Shown here: positions 1 to 11,634 of the stretch, piece after piece
Position numbering within the stretch: the stretch's first letter is position 1
How the letters are laid out: each line of letters opens with the position of its first letter
Assembly (NCBI GenBank): GCA_013398295.1
Contig: VZSF01001072.1
Span: 92,299-156,298, forward strand
DNA: 64,000 nucleotides
DNA from: Chionis minor
Lineage: Eukaryota > Chordata > Aves > Charadriiformes > Chionididae
Reading direction: 5' to 3'
Notes under the pieces: generated by a model
Seen by the model: only the letters and a program-made list of their open reading frames with translations
Told to the model about the DNA's origin: nothing
The model's database searches: none
Position numbers and translations under genes: made by a program

Positions 1-330
1 ACTCATCTGCCTTTGATCCCCATCCATGCTTTCCTGAATCCAGATCCAGACTCCAGCTCCCATTTGTTGCTGAGTCCAGTCTGGGACTTTCCCCATGCCT
101 GTTGGTGATGCGACCTTCATCCCCGGCGCTCGATACTAGTTTGTACATATTGTATAAATTTCATTATTTTCTTTTTTATTATTTTCTTAATTTATTAATA
201 TTTTCCTTAAAGTATATTAGCTTTTTCTAAACTCATAAGTCTCTTTCTCTCTCCCTCCTCTCCTTGAATAGAGAGGTGGGAGACAAAATATGTTGTTTGT
301 TTTCACTGACCAGTCCAGCCCAAATCAGCA
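1..330 (+). mobile_element. Probable 3' part of an ERVL-like LTR, cut by window edge
   Basis: The first ~120 bases are mixed-composition sequence. A TATA-like run (tacatattgtataaat, near 145) follows, then a T-rich stretch and a CT-rich block (cataagtctctttctctctc) ending in gagaggtgggag. This order resembles the 3' half of avian ERVL-class LTRs as I remember them. The 5' end lies outside the window and I cannot fix the 3' end or see a target duplication. No retroviral coding sequence follows. It could also be another repeat of similar composition; a repeat-library match would decide. Confidence 0.42.
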
Positions 331-589
331 CAACTCCTTAGCTGGATGTCAGATCTCCCCTGTCAATGTGGCCTTGCTAGGTGATTACTGGGCTCTGGGC
401 CTGACTCCTCACATTGCACAGCTTGATAATTGCTGGGTGATGGCAGGGTCTTGTCCCTGTCCTGGTACCCCTGGTGTACTGTGGGAGGGTGCCCTGTCAT
501 TGGCGCGACTGCCTTGCTAGCATGGAGGGTGCCTGTGACTCCTAGCTCATCCGCCTCTGTTGGGCAGCCCCAGTCTGGCTGCTCCTTGA
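331..589. other. Unassigned GC-richer spacer
   Basis: Between the LTR-like sequence and the first recognisable CR1 block lies GC-richer DNA with open frames on both strands (76-100 codons). They carry no motif I recognise. This may be more of the LTR or a too-diverged 5' part of the CR1 that follows. Confidence 0.4.
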
Positions 590-1929
590 CAGCTGAAGTA
601 ACTGGCTTTGTGGGTGAGGACAGCAGTGGATTTTTGTTTACTTTGACTTTAGCCAGGCTACCCATAACGTCCTTGTTGTGAAGTGAGAGAGATGAGGACT
701 GGTTGAGCGGAAAACTGATTGGATCATCAAGCTGAAAAGGTAGGGGTCAACAGTGAAGGGTTCAGCCAACGATTTGTTACAAGAAGAGTTCCTCAAGTGA
801 CAAATAAAGGACCAATACTGTTTAAAGGCATCAGCAGTCATCAGGGTGATGAACCAGAATGAAAATCCTGCAAGCTGGACGAAAAAAAGGGGGTATGCTG
901 GGGACAGGACTGCCATTCAGAGACAGGCAGCACAAATGAGCCGACAAAATCCTCATTAAGCTCAGCAAAGGGAAATACAGAGTTCTGGACCTGAGACGTC
1001 AGAAAACATAGAATCATAGAATCATGGGATCATTTGGGTTGGAAGAGACCTTCAAGATCAGAGTCCAACCATAAACCTATGCCAAAACCACCCTTAAACC
1101 ATGTCCCTCAGCACTGTGTCTACCCACCTTTTAAATACCTCCAGGAACGGCGATTCCACCACCTCCCTTGGCAGCCTGTTCCAATACTTGATAACCTTTT
1201 TGGTAAAGAAAGTTTTAGTGAAACGTGTTTCACTATAAGCTAGGACCTGCCTGGATAAGAAAGCAGCTCTGTAGAAAAGGACCTGGGGTTCCCACGGAAC
1301 AGCTTGCTGGAAATGATTCAACAATGATGAGGAGTAACTGCATACCAGTCTGTATATTGGGCTGCAAGGGTGAAGCCAGAATACTGAGGAAAAGTATTAT
1401 CTTTCCTTCTCAGCATTGTTAAGGCTACACTAGGAACACCGGGCTCCACCAGTTTTGAGTCCACAGTACAAAAGATATTTTGACAAAATGGAGATAGCCT
1501 GGTAGAAGGCTGTGAAACTGGTTGGGGGACCAAAGCATATGACATACATAGGCTGAGGAAGTAGGATTTGTTTAAGCGGAAGAAGAGAAAGCCCCAGGGG
1601 TGTCCCCGTGAAGTTTCACCACTCTCCAAGGGTTTTATATAGAGGAGTCTTCTGAGAAAAGCCCTTTCGTGCAGAAAGATGAGGAAGAGATGAGATCCAA
1701 CTTGCAAAAAAGGAAATTCATATTGGACCTGCAGAAGATAACCACTCTTCGCAGTGAGCATGGTTAAACACTGTAACAGGTTTCCCAGAGATGTTAAATA
1801 TTTGGAGCTTTTCAGAACTGAATTGAACAAGGTCCTGATTGAAGTTTGAAGTCCTGTTTTGAACAAGATCTTGGACTAGATTATCTCCAGACATCCCCTT
1901 AAACCCATGGTTTTCTTTCATCATATGAT
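590..1929 (+). mobile_element. Old CR1 LINE relic, plus strand, split by a younger CR1
   Basis: A 5'-truncated, heavily mutated CR1 non-LTR retrotransposon. Blocks match the CR1 ORF2 order: the stretch around 600-720 (gtgggtgagg...gcagtgga..tttactttgactttagcc, then cccataacgtcc) corresponds to reverse transcriptase just before and across motif A. Positions 745-860 correspond to the region reaching motif B (gttcctcaagtgac). Positions ~1237-1290 (acctgcctgg...gacctggggtt) and 1540-1600 (tttaagcggaagaagagaaag) correspond to the C-terminal part. The 3' end near 1790-1929 has the ending typical of CR1, including a trace of the octamer tail (atcatatgatca). Frames are disrupted throughout. The segment 1008-~1236 is a separate insertion in the opposite orientation. 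Divergence suggests an old subfamily; the 5' limit is uncertain by tens of bases. Confidence 0.72.
1008..1236 (-). mobile_element. CR1 LINE 3' end nested inside an older CR1
   Basis: The plus strand begins with atagaatcatagaatcatgg, the reverse complement of the CR1 3' octamer tail, followed by ggttggaagagaccttcaag and agtccaacc, a hallmark of CR1 3' ends read backwards. Translation of the minus strand gives the C-terminal ORF2 signature [11 protein letters not shown]. Only about 230 bp remain, as expected from 5' truncation in target-primed reverse transcription. Host CR1 sequence of the opposite orientation resumes on the far side, so this piece landed later. The right-hand limit is approximate. 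Confidence 0.88.
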
Positions 1930-4900
1930 CAAGGTCAAATTATCTTACCTTTAAGTACTATTCCTTCACTTAATAGGGAAGATAATATTCCTGAGAGCTA
2001 ATAAGCTTGTTGCCATCTAAGATGTCTTCAAATAAGAGATCTGGGTGTTTGGGTGAGTGCTATAAATGTCTGACAGCTTCAGTCTAACACTGTAGAAGGG
2101 AGAAAAACTTTTATATTTTATTTTCTAAATATACAGCTCAGTAGCATAAGTCAATGATTGACCAGGAAGACTCTGAGGTTTGTCTGAGCATTAGTGAGTA
2201 ATAAAATAGAATCCTGTAAGCAGTTTCTGTACCAGAAAAACATGCCTGATTGTTTATATGCAGACAAGCAGGGGTTTTTTTAGAAATTTATCAGCAACAG
2301 ACAAGGTGTAGATGCAATTTAGAACTGTAAAAACCAGTTTTTTACAGCTAAGGCTTGAGCAAGTAACCCTTTTAATTTAAAGGCACATCCTGAATCTTTT
2401 GTTCTATGTAAAGGACAATGAGTATTTTTGTAAAGATGAAAGTGACTATTAATAAATATATTTCATTTACAGTAAAACTAGCAATTCAGCAGGTTGGTGT
2501 GAACATTGGGCATCTGGTGAAGAATCAGCAAGAAATTTTTTTTTCTGTCTTTTTTATTGTTGGTTACTTTTTCTTCCTTCCTTTCTACAGCAAATATGTA
2601 AATAGTAGCAAAAAAGTGACAACAGGTACAGCCTGAAGTTAAATGACATTTCTTTCAATCTATTTATTCATGATCATCCACTTAACACAGCCAAATTGTG
2701 ACAGGCGGTCCCAGAACTTGTGCACACCCTAGTAAGCAGCAAATGCACGATGAATGAGATTTAAAGCCATGAAATAAATAGCTGCCAAAATCAAAATAAG
2801 CAGAAGAAAAAACCTAAATCCAACAAAGAAAGAGCAAACACATGTATCTCAGTTCCCTCATCCTGCAGCAATAATCAATTTGATAGATGAGAAATGTTCC
2901 AAAGATAATGCAGTGACAGTTTCTCAGTGGCAGTTTTAAAGGAAAATTTAGAATTAAGAATGACTTTATGATTATAAACTGCAGCAATAATCTTAATGAG
3001 GTGATCACTTGGGAAGGAGCATGGCAAAAAATCAAACAATAAGTTTCATGGTTTTATGAGCCTTTAACTATGGAAAATGAACTTACGTTTCTTAACATCG
3101 TAATGTCAACTGTATGAAGTGGCAAGCATTCTGAATCAAAAAGCTACAGCATCACAGAGTTAATACACATACAGGCATTAACTGCCACATTTGTTTCAAA
3201 ATATTTAATTAATTATTCAAATACATTCAGCTGTGTCATCTCTTGTCATCATTCAGAAATGCATATGGCATTTACTGATTCCCAAGGAAATCAGTAGGAA
3301 ATGCATTCATTTTGCTCTGTGGTTTTACAATGAGGCTCTGGATTACATATGCACAAGAAGACAAGAATAGCTTTTAATAACATAACTGCACATTTGAAGA
3401 TGGAAAATATTTTAAGTACAAGATAAATATCTAGTAGACATGGGAGAAAGTGCTGTAAATGCTTACAACCTTATAATTGCAAACTCATAATGCTCAATTT
3501 GATGTTTATTCAGGGCTGATGAATTTCTTCTGCTGAAGAAAGAGGGAACAAAGGAAGAATCCAAGAAGGAACAAAGCAAGCTGCACATTATACATATTTA
3601 GCAATAATTACAATATTGAATTCAATTTATCTTAAAAAATTATCAGCAGAGTAGTAATTACAGCCATATCCAGACTCTCTTCTTATGAAGTCTTTGAGAC
3701 ACTGTTCATATATTCTTTATGATGTCTTGGTTCCATGGAATGCATACGGCATCATGAATCTGCCCCAGTTAAAACACCAAAGGAAAACAGTAGTTTCAAG
3801 CACTCTGTGTGATCCAATAGTTGAGGGTTTCCTACCCAGAACAGATCAAGTCTGACAGCACACAGATGCATTGGGAAGACAATACGGTAGAAGACCCAAG
3901 TTCTCCATCTCCATCTCCAAGCCATGACATGGCTTTTCACAAGCTGTATGGTTTAGGGTTAATACTTAGCCTGATATGCTGATATGAGACATGCTGAAAG
4001 GGACACAACTTAAATGTAAAGCCAATAACTTTTTAGGAGCACAACTGAAATCTCGGGAGTCTAGTCAAAAAATGATCATTAGTCCATATTTAATTATTAG
4101 AATAAATAAACAAACAACCTAAAGAAGAGAATACTATTAAAGAAAAAAAAAATCAACAATAGTTATAAGGCAGTTAAGATTGTTAGACACACATTCTTAG
4201 TAACTACCCCTTTCTCTGGTGTTATGCACATCTTTCTGATGCTACTTTCAGTTCTGAGGCTGACAGTGACAATATTATCCGGCAAGCACAGGGATGGCTG
4301 AAGCAAGTGATGAGTTTTCTAGCTTCTTCATCGGTTTCTTCTTCCTCCTCTCATTTATCCTTTTTTGGGGGGACTCACCAGGCTCTGTTTGTCTGTGTTT
4401 TCTAAAGTGCTTTTAAACCTCGTTCTTTATTCTATGATTTGCAAAATTTAAATTTACTAGACATGATATGGTTTACATATGTTAGACGTCACATGTTCTT
4501 TGTCCTTTTTTTTTTTTTAACTTCTAAAACTGTTCCTGTGCAGCTCCTCTCTGCATTTCGATAACTGACCATTGGCAAGATGTTGATACACTTGTGGTCT
4601 TTAGTTTCATCCTGTGCTTTGTTCCTTATCTTCTCATTGTTATAGTTCTGTGCACCACCGCCTTTTGTCCTGGCTTATCAAGGTCTCTTCTGTCAAATAG
4701 GCAGTGTACAGAAATGCAATTCTGCACACTGAATCATTATGTTGCAGCCATAAATACCTAATTTACACACAATAGCTATTTGACTGCTGTCTGTGTAAGA
4801 ACTATGGTTGCAACATAAAAAGATTGTGGGGGGAAGGGTAAAAAGTTAAAAAAGCCCATGTGCTTTACAGCAACCTTTTCTGCTGTAAGTGTATTTCTTG

Positions 4901-5121
4901 AAGCATGTCCATTCTGCTTTCAAATGAACTTGTCAGGATAGGTAGAAGGTATTACTACTTGAGTATTAAGCAGCTTTCACACTAGAAATTACTCTCTGAT
5001 TGTTATAGCCACCACTGACTGCCTCCCATTTCTCAATATCATCTTCTTTTTTTTTTCTTTTTTTTTTTCCCTGTAGTAGGGTTTTGTTGATTTTTTGGGT
5101 TTTTTTTTTCTCTTTTAATAA
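1930..5121. other. AT-rich non-coding DNA, nothing recognised
   Basis: No gene, RNA or recognisable transposon. It contains poly-T runs (4508-4519 and several between 5042 and 5111) and only short chance frames (up to about 73 codons). Confidence 0.6.
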
Positions 5122-5270
5122 GTTGACACCCTGCCTTCTGATACCCCACCCCTTGGCCAGTATCAGCAGTATAGACAGAGTGTTGACACAGTGCTTTTGA
5201 CCGGTATTGGCAGCAGAGACAGACTGCCAACAGCCTGCCCCCTTGCCAACATCGGCAGCGTAGGCAGGGT
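5122..5270. repeat. Degenerate ~45-bp tandem repeat, about three units
   Basis: Three successive units share the order gttgacac / cctgcc / ttggccagtatcagcag / tagacagagt. Unit 1 (5122-5181) carries about 15 extra bases; unit 2 is 5182-5225; unit 3 (5226-5270) is the most GC-rich, with gccaaca replacing gttgaca and cggcagcgtaggcaggg at its end. A partial fourth unit (gctgcccg) follows. The block is GC-rich and follows a poly-T region. Alignment was by eye; the family is unknown. Confidence 0.55.
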
Positions 5271-6989
5271 GCTGCCCGTACTATTCATGTAAGCTCCTCT
5301 CAAATCACACTGCCATTGCCAAGGGGTGCTGTGACTCTTACCTGCATTCAAAAGGCATTTGCATGACTGGTTGTTGCTGACAGATGCCCCAAACACCAAA
5401 TGTCCCTGGCTGCCCACCAGAGCCATGGCGTTGCTTACAATGTCATGTTTTCTCTTAGTGATCAGGTGACTTGCTGTATGGGTGCATTGTGGATCATCTT
5501 TCTTACTGCCTCAATATACCTTTGTTTTATAACATGTTGTCAGACTCCATTACTGTTTGGATCACATATTTACATCTGAATTAATAAAGATTATTTTATT
5601 AGACTGTTAGGATTTCAGTTATACTAATAATAATACCTCTAAGATGTGTTTCCTTTTTGCCTAGAAGAACACATTGAATATAACAGACTATGGAATCTAT
5701 GTCTGCTTTAAGTTCTGAATGGGTCTTATCATGGAAATGTTACTTAAAAGATGATAATAGCGTCACCATGGGAGTCATCATATCCTAATAATACTTACAT
5801 GTTGAAATTTAACGATGGATTTGAATTGGTACATTCTGGTTTGATTCACATGCCTCAGAAGGTAGGTCAGAATATGACAGACTTAAAATAGATCCTTCTC
5901 TGGCATGTTTCCTCTTCACCTCCTGCATCACATTAGACTTGTGAAAAATTGGTTCTGAGATACCAGCTTTACCCTTGCAGAGAAAAGGGAACTCTGGTTC
6001 CAAAGCACTGTTTTGAGTATAAAATATTAAAGGACAGGTTGGCAGAGGATGGACTTTGCAATGATCAAGTTCCTTTAACTTAAATTCTTGTGTTTGTGGG
6101 TATATAGAGCATGATAACAAAGGGAGTACTTGCTTGCCAGCCAAATTATTCCTAGTTTTGCAGGTTTATTTTCCCATCTAATAAAAAAATGTAGTGAAAG
6201 TTAATATTGAATAGCAGTGTTGAGTGCAAACAGAACATATAGTGGCATTCTTGGGCTAAGGTGATATGAAAGTCTTATCATAACTGTAACTTTCTATCAT
6301 ATCTTATTAGTCTTGCATCATGTTGAGTTAACTGGTATTCTTTAATATGATTCGAACATCAGTAATAGGATAAGACTTTTACCATAACAAAAACCAATGT
6401 AACACAATGGTGATATGACATGATTTGAAATTGCTAATAACAAACTTTTCAGCTCCTTTTCCTAACTGAAGGCATTTTTGGTACAACTAAACCTTTACTT
6501 TTCCAAGATCAAACTTTTATGTTTCTCAGTGGCAAGAAGATAAATTATTCCCAGGGAGACAATTGTTTTTCCCCTCTTGACTACTTTTGAAACCTTTTTC
6601 ATGTTTTCAGTGTTCTTTTTTTTTAAGATTGTTTTGAGATGAAGGGTATGAGAAAACCATTTGTCAAACTGGCTGTCTTGTAAAGGATATACAACTATTC
6701 ATTCTTGGAAAAATAAATACAATTTAGACATATGTAAAAAACCCAAAACTCTTAAGGATAATTTTTTTACATATTGTTTACTAATGGCATTTCTCAACCT
6801 CAAATGTAGCCTGAATATTTAACTGAACAATTGTTCAACATTTTTTTTGTTAAGCTATTAAGTTCCAGAACAAAATTTTATTGGGGTGGAAAACAAATAT
6901 GAAAAAAAAAGTAAACATGAAACCATGCAGATGACCACAAAGACATGGTTCTTTACAACAGATTTTTAATGAGTTGTACAACTTCTAAC
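5271..6989. other. Non-coding DNA, nothing recognised
   Basis: The first ~160 bases remain GC-richer (CCAGAGCCATGG near 5417), then the sequence becomes AT-rich. A 111-codon minus-strand frame at 5809-6144 has no motif I recognise and is within chance expectation. Confidence 0.55.
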
Positions 6990-7021
6990 ATTATTATTAT
7001 TATTATTAATATTAATATTAT

Positions 7022-7070
<49 letters not shown>

Positions 7071-7071
7071 C
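6990..7071. repeat. Composite trinucleotide microsatellite (ATT)n-(ACT)n-(ACC)n
   Basis: ATT repeats with AAT interruptions (6990-7022) pass into about 13 pure ACT/TAC units (7023-7062) and end in three ACC units. Threonine-, isoleucine- and serine-rich frames over it are artefacts of the repeat. Confidence 0.95.
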
Positions 7072-8249
7072 AGCTGCAAAGAGTTAAGGGTTATCATAAA
7101 ATGGAATTGTCTAATGAGTTCCAATGTATCTACATTATCAAAAAAAACCTGTTGCATAGCAAGCTTGATTGAAGTTTTTCCTTAACTTTGGGCATTTGAT
7201 TTTGCACCCTTATTAGAGATTTTATAAAGCTATTTTTTGTTTTTATAATCCATAATTAGTGACAAATTTTCTCTCTGTGTGAAAATCTTTTATAGGATAT
7301 ATATATCTCTCCCAGTAATCTTGCTTAAAGAAGTGGATACTTTTAGTTTTATTACCATTATTTTTGATTCCAGAAATAATTACTAACTTCTACAATATAG
7401 TACTTGTAATATTACATTTGTACAGGTTTTTCTTGGAGTACTGTTAGCCACACATACTGGTTAATCAGCACCTTACCCATGGGATTTAAGACTGCATTTG
7501 AAGTTTCAGAACCTGTCTTTAATTTTCTTAATTTAAAAGTAATTTCATTACTGTGATCAGTTATTTGATTCACAGGCACCATGAGCTGATCAGAGAATTC
7601 ACAACGGCATTACCGATTTGGTTATCACCTAAATTAAGTCATTATCAAACACCTTCCACTTCCAAGAACCCAGACAAGGATAAAAAGAAGATATTTTAAT
7701 TTCAACTAAGTGGGGAAAGAAGAAAAATGGATAGAACAGGTAAAACAAGGTGATAGAAATATTACAATGAAACAAGATAAATAATCCACGAGATATATTC
7801 TCATGCCTTCACATTGTTTAAATATTTGCATTATTTTTACTCTTTAGTTGTACCTCTGAGATTATGCACAGCAGCATCTTCCTGAAGCAAATATACAACC
7901 ATAAATAGAAAAGATAACTAAAAAGTTGAACGAACTACCCACAGTTCAGACAATTCAAGGAATCCTTCTGATGCTAGAGACCAAATACTTAGTATGTGAA
8001 ACTTCAGGAGGTTTATGAATGAGATTGTTCTGAGCTCAGGTTTATAAGCAATTTGCATAAGGTATAGAGTCAGCACCACAGCTATGACCCTCATGCTTTT
8101 TTGACCCATGGAAGAGCACTGGAAAGTCAATTTATTGAACTGCTACTGCTGAGAAGCATGTGGTTGGGCTATTCTACATGAAGCAATGGCACATGTAGGA
8201 AACAGGGATAGGAGCAATGAGACTACTTCTGGAAGGCAAAGCAAGGCAA
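7072..8249. other. AT-rich non-coding DNA, nothing recognised
   Basis: No gene or transposon signature. A short TA run (tatatatatctc near 7300) is the only low-complexity element seen. Confidence 0.6.
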
Positions 8250-8475
8250 AAGAGGAGAGGAGGAGAGGAGAGGAGAGGAGAGGAGAGGAGAGGAGANGGG
8301 GAGAAGAGAGAGAAAGGGAAGGGAAGGGAAGGGAAGGGAAGGGAAGGGAAGGGAAGGGAAGGGAAGGGAAGGGAAGGAAAGGAAAGGAAAGGAAAGGAAA
8401 GGAAAGGAAAGGAAAGGAAAGGAAAGGAAAGGAAAGGAAAGGAAAGGAAAGGAAAGGAAAGGAAAGGGAAAAAAA
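8250..8475. repeat. Three-block homopurine pentanucleotide array
   Basis: About 225 bp of purines on the plus strand in three homogeneous blocks: (GGAGA)n at 8254-8296, then N at 8297 and a short GA-rich bridge, then (GGGAA)12 at 8316-8375, then (GGAAA)18 at 8376-8465. All apparent proteins over it (glycine/lysine/glutamate-rich forward, proline/phenylalanine/serine-rich reverse) are repeat artefacts. The GGGAA block fits the G3N2 pattern for a G-quadruplex on the plus strand, and the whole tract is a homopurine-homopyrimidine segment able in principle to form a triplex. Confidence 0.96.
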
Positions 8476-11400
8476 GTATTAACATTAAAAAACTGGAGAA
8501 AACAGAGTTTCAAGTTGCTTTGGCTAGCAGTGCCTAAAATAACAGCTAGACGTCTAGTGTCTCAGACACAAAGTCCCTCTCTAATTTTAACCCATAAGTG
8601 ATTTTCAAAATCCCACTAGGCACTTACCTTCATCTTTAGCTGCCTATGTACCTTTAACACAGCAGTCTGAGCCTCCTTTAATTGCTCTCTGAGTTTCCTA
8701 CTTCACAACCATGCTGACTGAATAAATGTATGGAGAATTTGAAGCAGTCTGATACCTTGGTAATGAGAGAAGAAGGAGCATAGAAAAATGATAAATAGAC
8801 AGACTAAAGAAAGCATTCTTAACCGCTTAAATGAAGCTTCCTGCTTTAGACCACCAGCAGCTTTAATCTCTCAGTGCTGTCAGAAAGACCAATAGCCCTT
8901 TTGATCTTCTAGTGTGTTCTTGAGTGCAGTTACTACCTAATTAATACTGATGAAGGATAGTTTAATTTGGAACAGAAGGTTTTATATGAACGACATAGCC
9001 CGAAGGAATTAGTTGTCCAGGATTTATCTTATAAAATATTTATCTTATTTAGCTTCTGAATGTTTCCTGAAGGGTTTAATTATACTCCATTACTATATAA
9101 AATATACTAAAATATATTTTTCCACTAAAAATACAGTTTTGATGTGAATTATAACAGGGGAAAAATAAAAAAGGAAATGGGCTTTCAACAGGCTCTGACC
9201 AGCTTTAATAATACTGACAAATGCTGTAGAACTAGAACACAAAGCCAGCAGGTCACAAAAGGCTTCAAAAGTATGGTCTAGCTCAAGTAAAATTTGACTT
9301 ATCTTAAAAGCCAGCTGCAGCAACAGGAAAATATGGGGGTTGACAGGATCCATCCATCCTAATATTTGGTTTCTAAATCTTAACTAGTCTCTCTAAGTTC
9401 TCCTAGCTATCAATATATATATCTATATATATTAAGAAATGAGCATTCTTAAATAATGTTTTATCAAAACTGTTTTGCCAGTTTTCATGAGAAAAGATAA
9501 ACTATGCTCTGGAAGTTGTCCTTCTCATCATGATCTATTAGGGAGTCCAGGTGAAATGTCAAAACTGGGAGAAATGAAACTACTCTCCCCAGACTTGTGC
9601 TCCCACACTTGATCCCCACCAGAATCTTGAACTTGCGATAAACAGCGAGGCATCCTAGATTGTGCACAGAGTGTGCCTCTTTAGCTGAGTCTGAAAACCA
9701 AAACTGGTGCAAAGATGCCTCTCTGAGTCTTTACCAAACAAAAGCAGAGTAGGTGGAGTGAAGGTTTCTGGGGGAGAGTTTTCATCCACTCTGAAATCAT
9801 GTCCTGAAGAAAGGCATGGGTGGACAGACTTCTGTCCTTCCCAGAATAAAGCAATCTTTATTGGAGTAGCTGAAGACACAGAAGATATGAGGATCCAAGC
9901 CTCGTTCAACCTGAGAAGATCCCTATGCCTCTTTCCTGCTTTCTAAGAATCTTTCCAAGACAGTCATCTACAGAATAGGCTGGGTGAGGATCCAGGAGGA
10001 GGGTGGTGTCCTTCAGATTGACCCAAAGTCACTCTGCAGCCAAGAATATGAGACTAACAGACCCAGATGGAGAACAAGCAGAGAGGAACGAGACTACTTC
10101 TCACTGGATATCCCTTACCTTGAATTTATTTGCCTTCTCAAGCACCTTAATGCGTGAACAGCCCAAGGAGCAGAGACTGGCAACCAGAACTCCTGCTGTT
10201 AGCTCTATGTTCTAGCCTGTGAGATACTAAAGCACTTCTATTTGCAGGCCCAGAAATACTTCTTTCAATGCTAAATAAAATTCATTCAATATTTCATTCC
10301 AGTCTCAATAAAAAATAATTTCCTTTTCCTTTGCTCCTTCATCATGTCCCCTTTTTCTGGTTTTTTTCCTTTTTTTTTTTTTTTTTTTTAGTGTTGGTAT
10401 TTCCTCAATAGTTCCACTAACAGTAAATATACAGATGTTGAAATATAATTATAGAGGTAATGTACATTTATAGCAAGACATATACCTGTTTCAAGTAAAA
10501 GATTTTATTTTCCTTTTCTAGGAAAAAAGGGCATATTTAAAGAAAAGGTTCTGCTCTTTTTTTTGCCTGCAGCACACAAATTTTTTGGCTACAAAAACTC
10601 CTGCAGTAAGGAAGTCAGATTTCATCTTTAGAAAAAGCTTATGTAATGTTCTAACACTATAAAGTAAATGAAGAAAAATTTCACACAGTATTCCAAGGTT
10701 AGTACTAAGATATAAGATCTTGTTGTTATGTTTGATGTTGGCTAGCAGACCCTGTACTTCTCACCTACTGCCTTACCACTAGCATGTCATCAAGCCATTC
10801 AAGTAAAACCTCAAGGCAAAAAAACACCATAGTATTATCTTATTTCTGATTTAATAGATTGTTGCCATGAATATGCAGTTTGCAGCTTCCTTTGTAATTG
10901 GTTGGAGTTTTACCTTTGCTAGAATATGGTTTGGGGCAGAAAATGAAGAGATGCCTTTGCAATTCTGCCCACTTCTGCAGCAGATCTAGTTTGCCTCCAG
11001 CAAAATAATAGTTAACATGATTCACAAATATAATTTTCTAAAAGTCCTTCTTAATCTTCTTTGCACAGAGGTGGATCTTGGCAGAGTATAAGACAAAGCA
11101 CTTTAACCCTTTTGATGGACACTCAGCTTTAAGGAAAATAATTCTCAAAGGGTGATTATGCTTCTCAGAACAAAATATTTAGAAAATATTTAACTTTCCA
11201 TTCCCTATATTGTTTAAATCTCCCATATTACTTTGCAGAAACTGCTTATATTTTTATCTTTTGTTGATGTCACTCCCACTATTTTCATTCTTTCTTTCTC
11301 TCTCTCTTATATGCCTTTCCTTCTCTCTGCATTGTTAAAGCCTACCCCTGCCAGGAGTCTAAGCATAAAGATTTGCTCTTAAAACCAAGAAGAGTATCTG

Positions 11401-11579
11401 GGACGCCTGTGGATTTGGTCTTGGGCATAATCTGAAAGACCACTTAATAAAATAAAAGAACAAATATTTGGAAAATGGAGAAAATTCTTCATGATCAAAA
11501 TTTTTGGAAGTACCATTACAGAAGAAGCACATCTTCAATTATTTTAGTGAAAAAAATTACCAAGCTAAACTGAAGCAAC
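8476..11579. other. Non-coding DNA with a GC-richer stretch, nothing assigned
   Basis: About 9530-10220 is less AT-rich than its surroundings and has several 70-84-codon frames on both strands, but no frame is conserved in type or bounded by convincing splice sites. Short TA repeats lie at 9411-9430. A pyrimidine-rich poly-T tract ends near 10389. Confidence 0.5.
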
Positions 11580-11634
11580 TAAAACTAAACTAAACTAAAC
11601 TAAACTAAACTAAACTAAACTAAACTAAACTAAC
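11580..11634. repeat. (TAAAC)n pentanucleotide microsatellite
   Basis: About ten near-perfect copies of the pentamer ctaaa. Confidence 0.96.

Noticed and set aside
1318..1866. 182-codon minus-strand frame
   Set aside because: It lies antisense to a plus-strand CR1 relic whose landmarks can be read on the other strand.
6945..7172. Frame with a run of threonines (plus) or serines (minus)
   Set aside because: Translation of the ACT/ATT microsatellite.
8174..8537. Long frames on both strands rich in G/K/E or P/F/S/L
   Set aside because: They are direct translations of the GGAGA/GGGAA/GGAAA array and cross an N; not genes.
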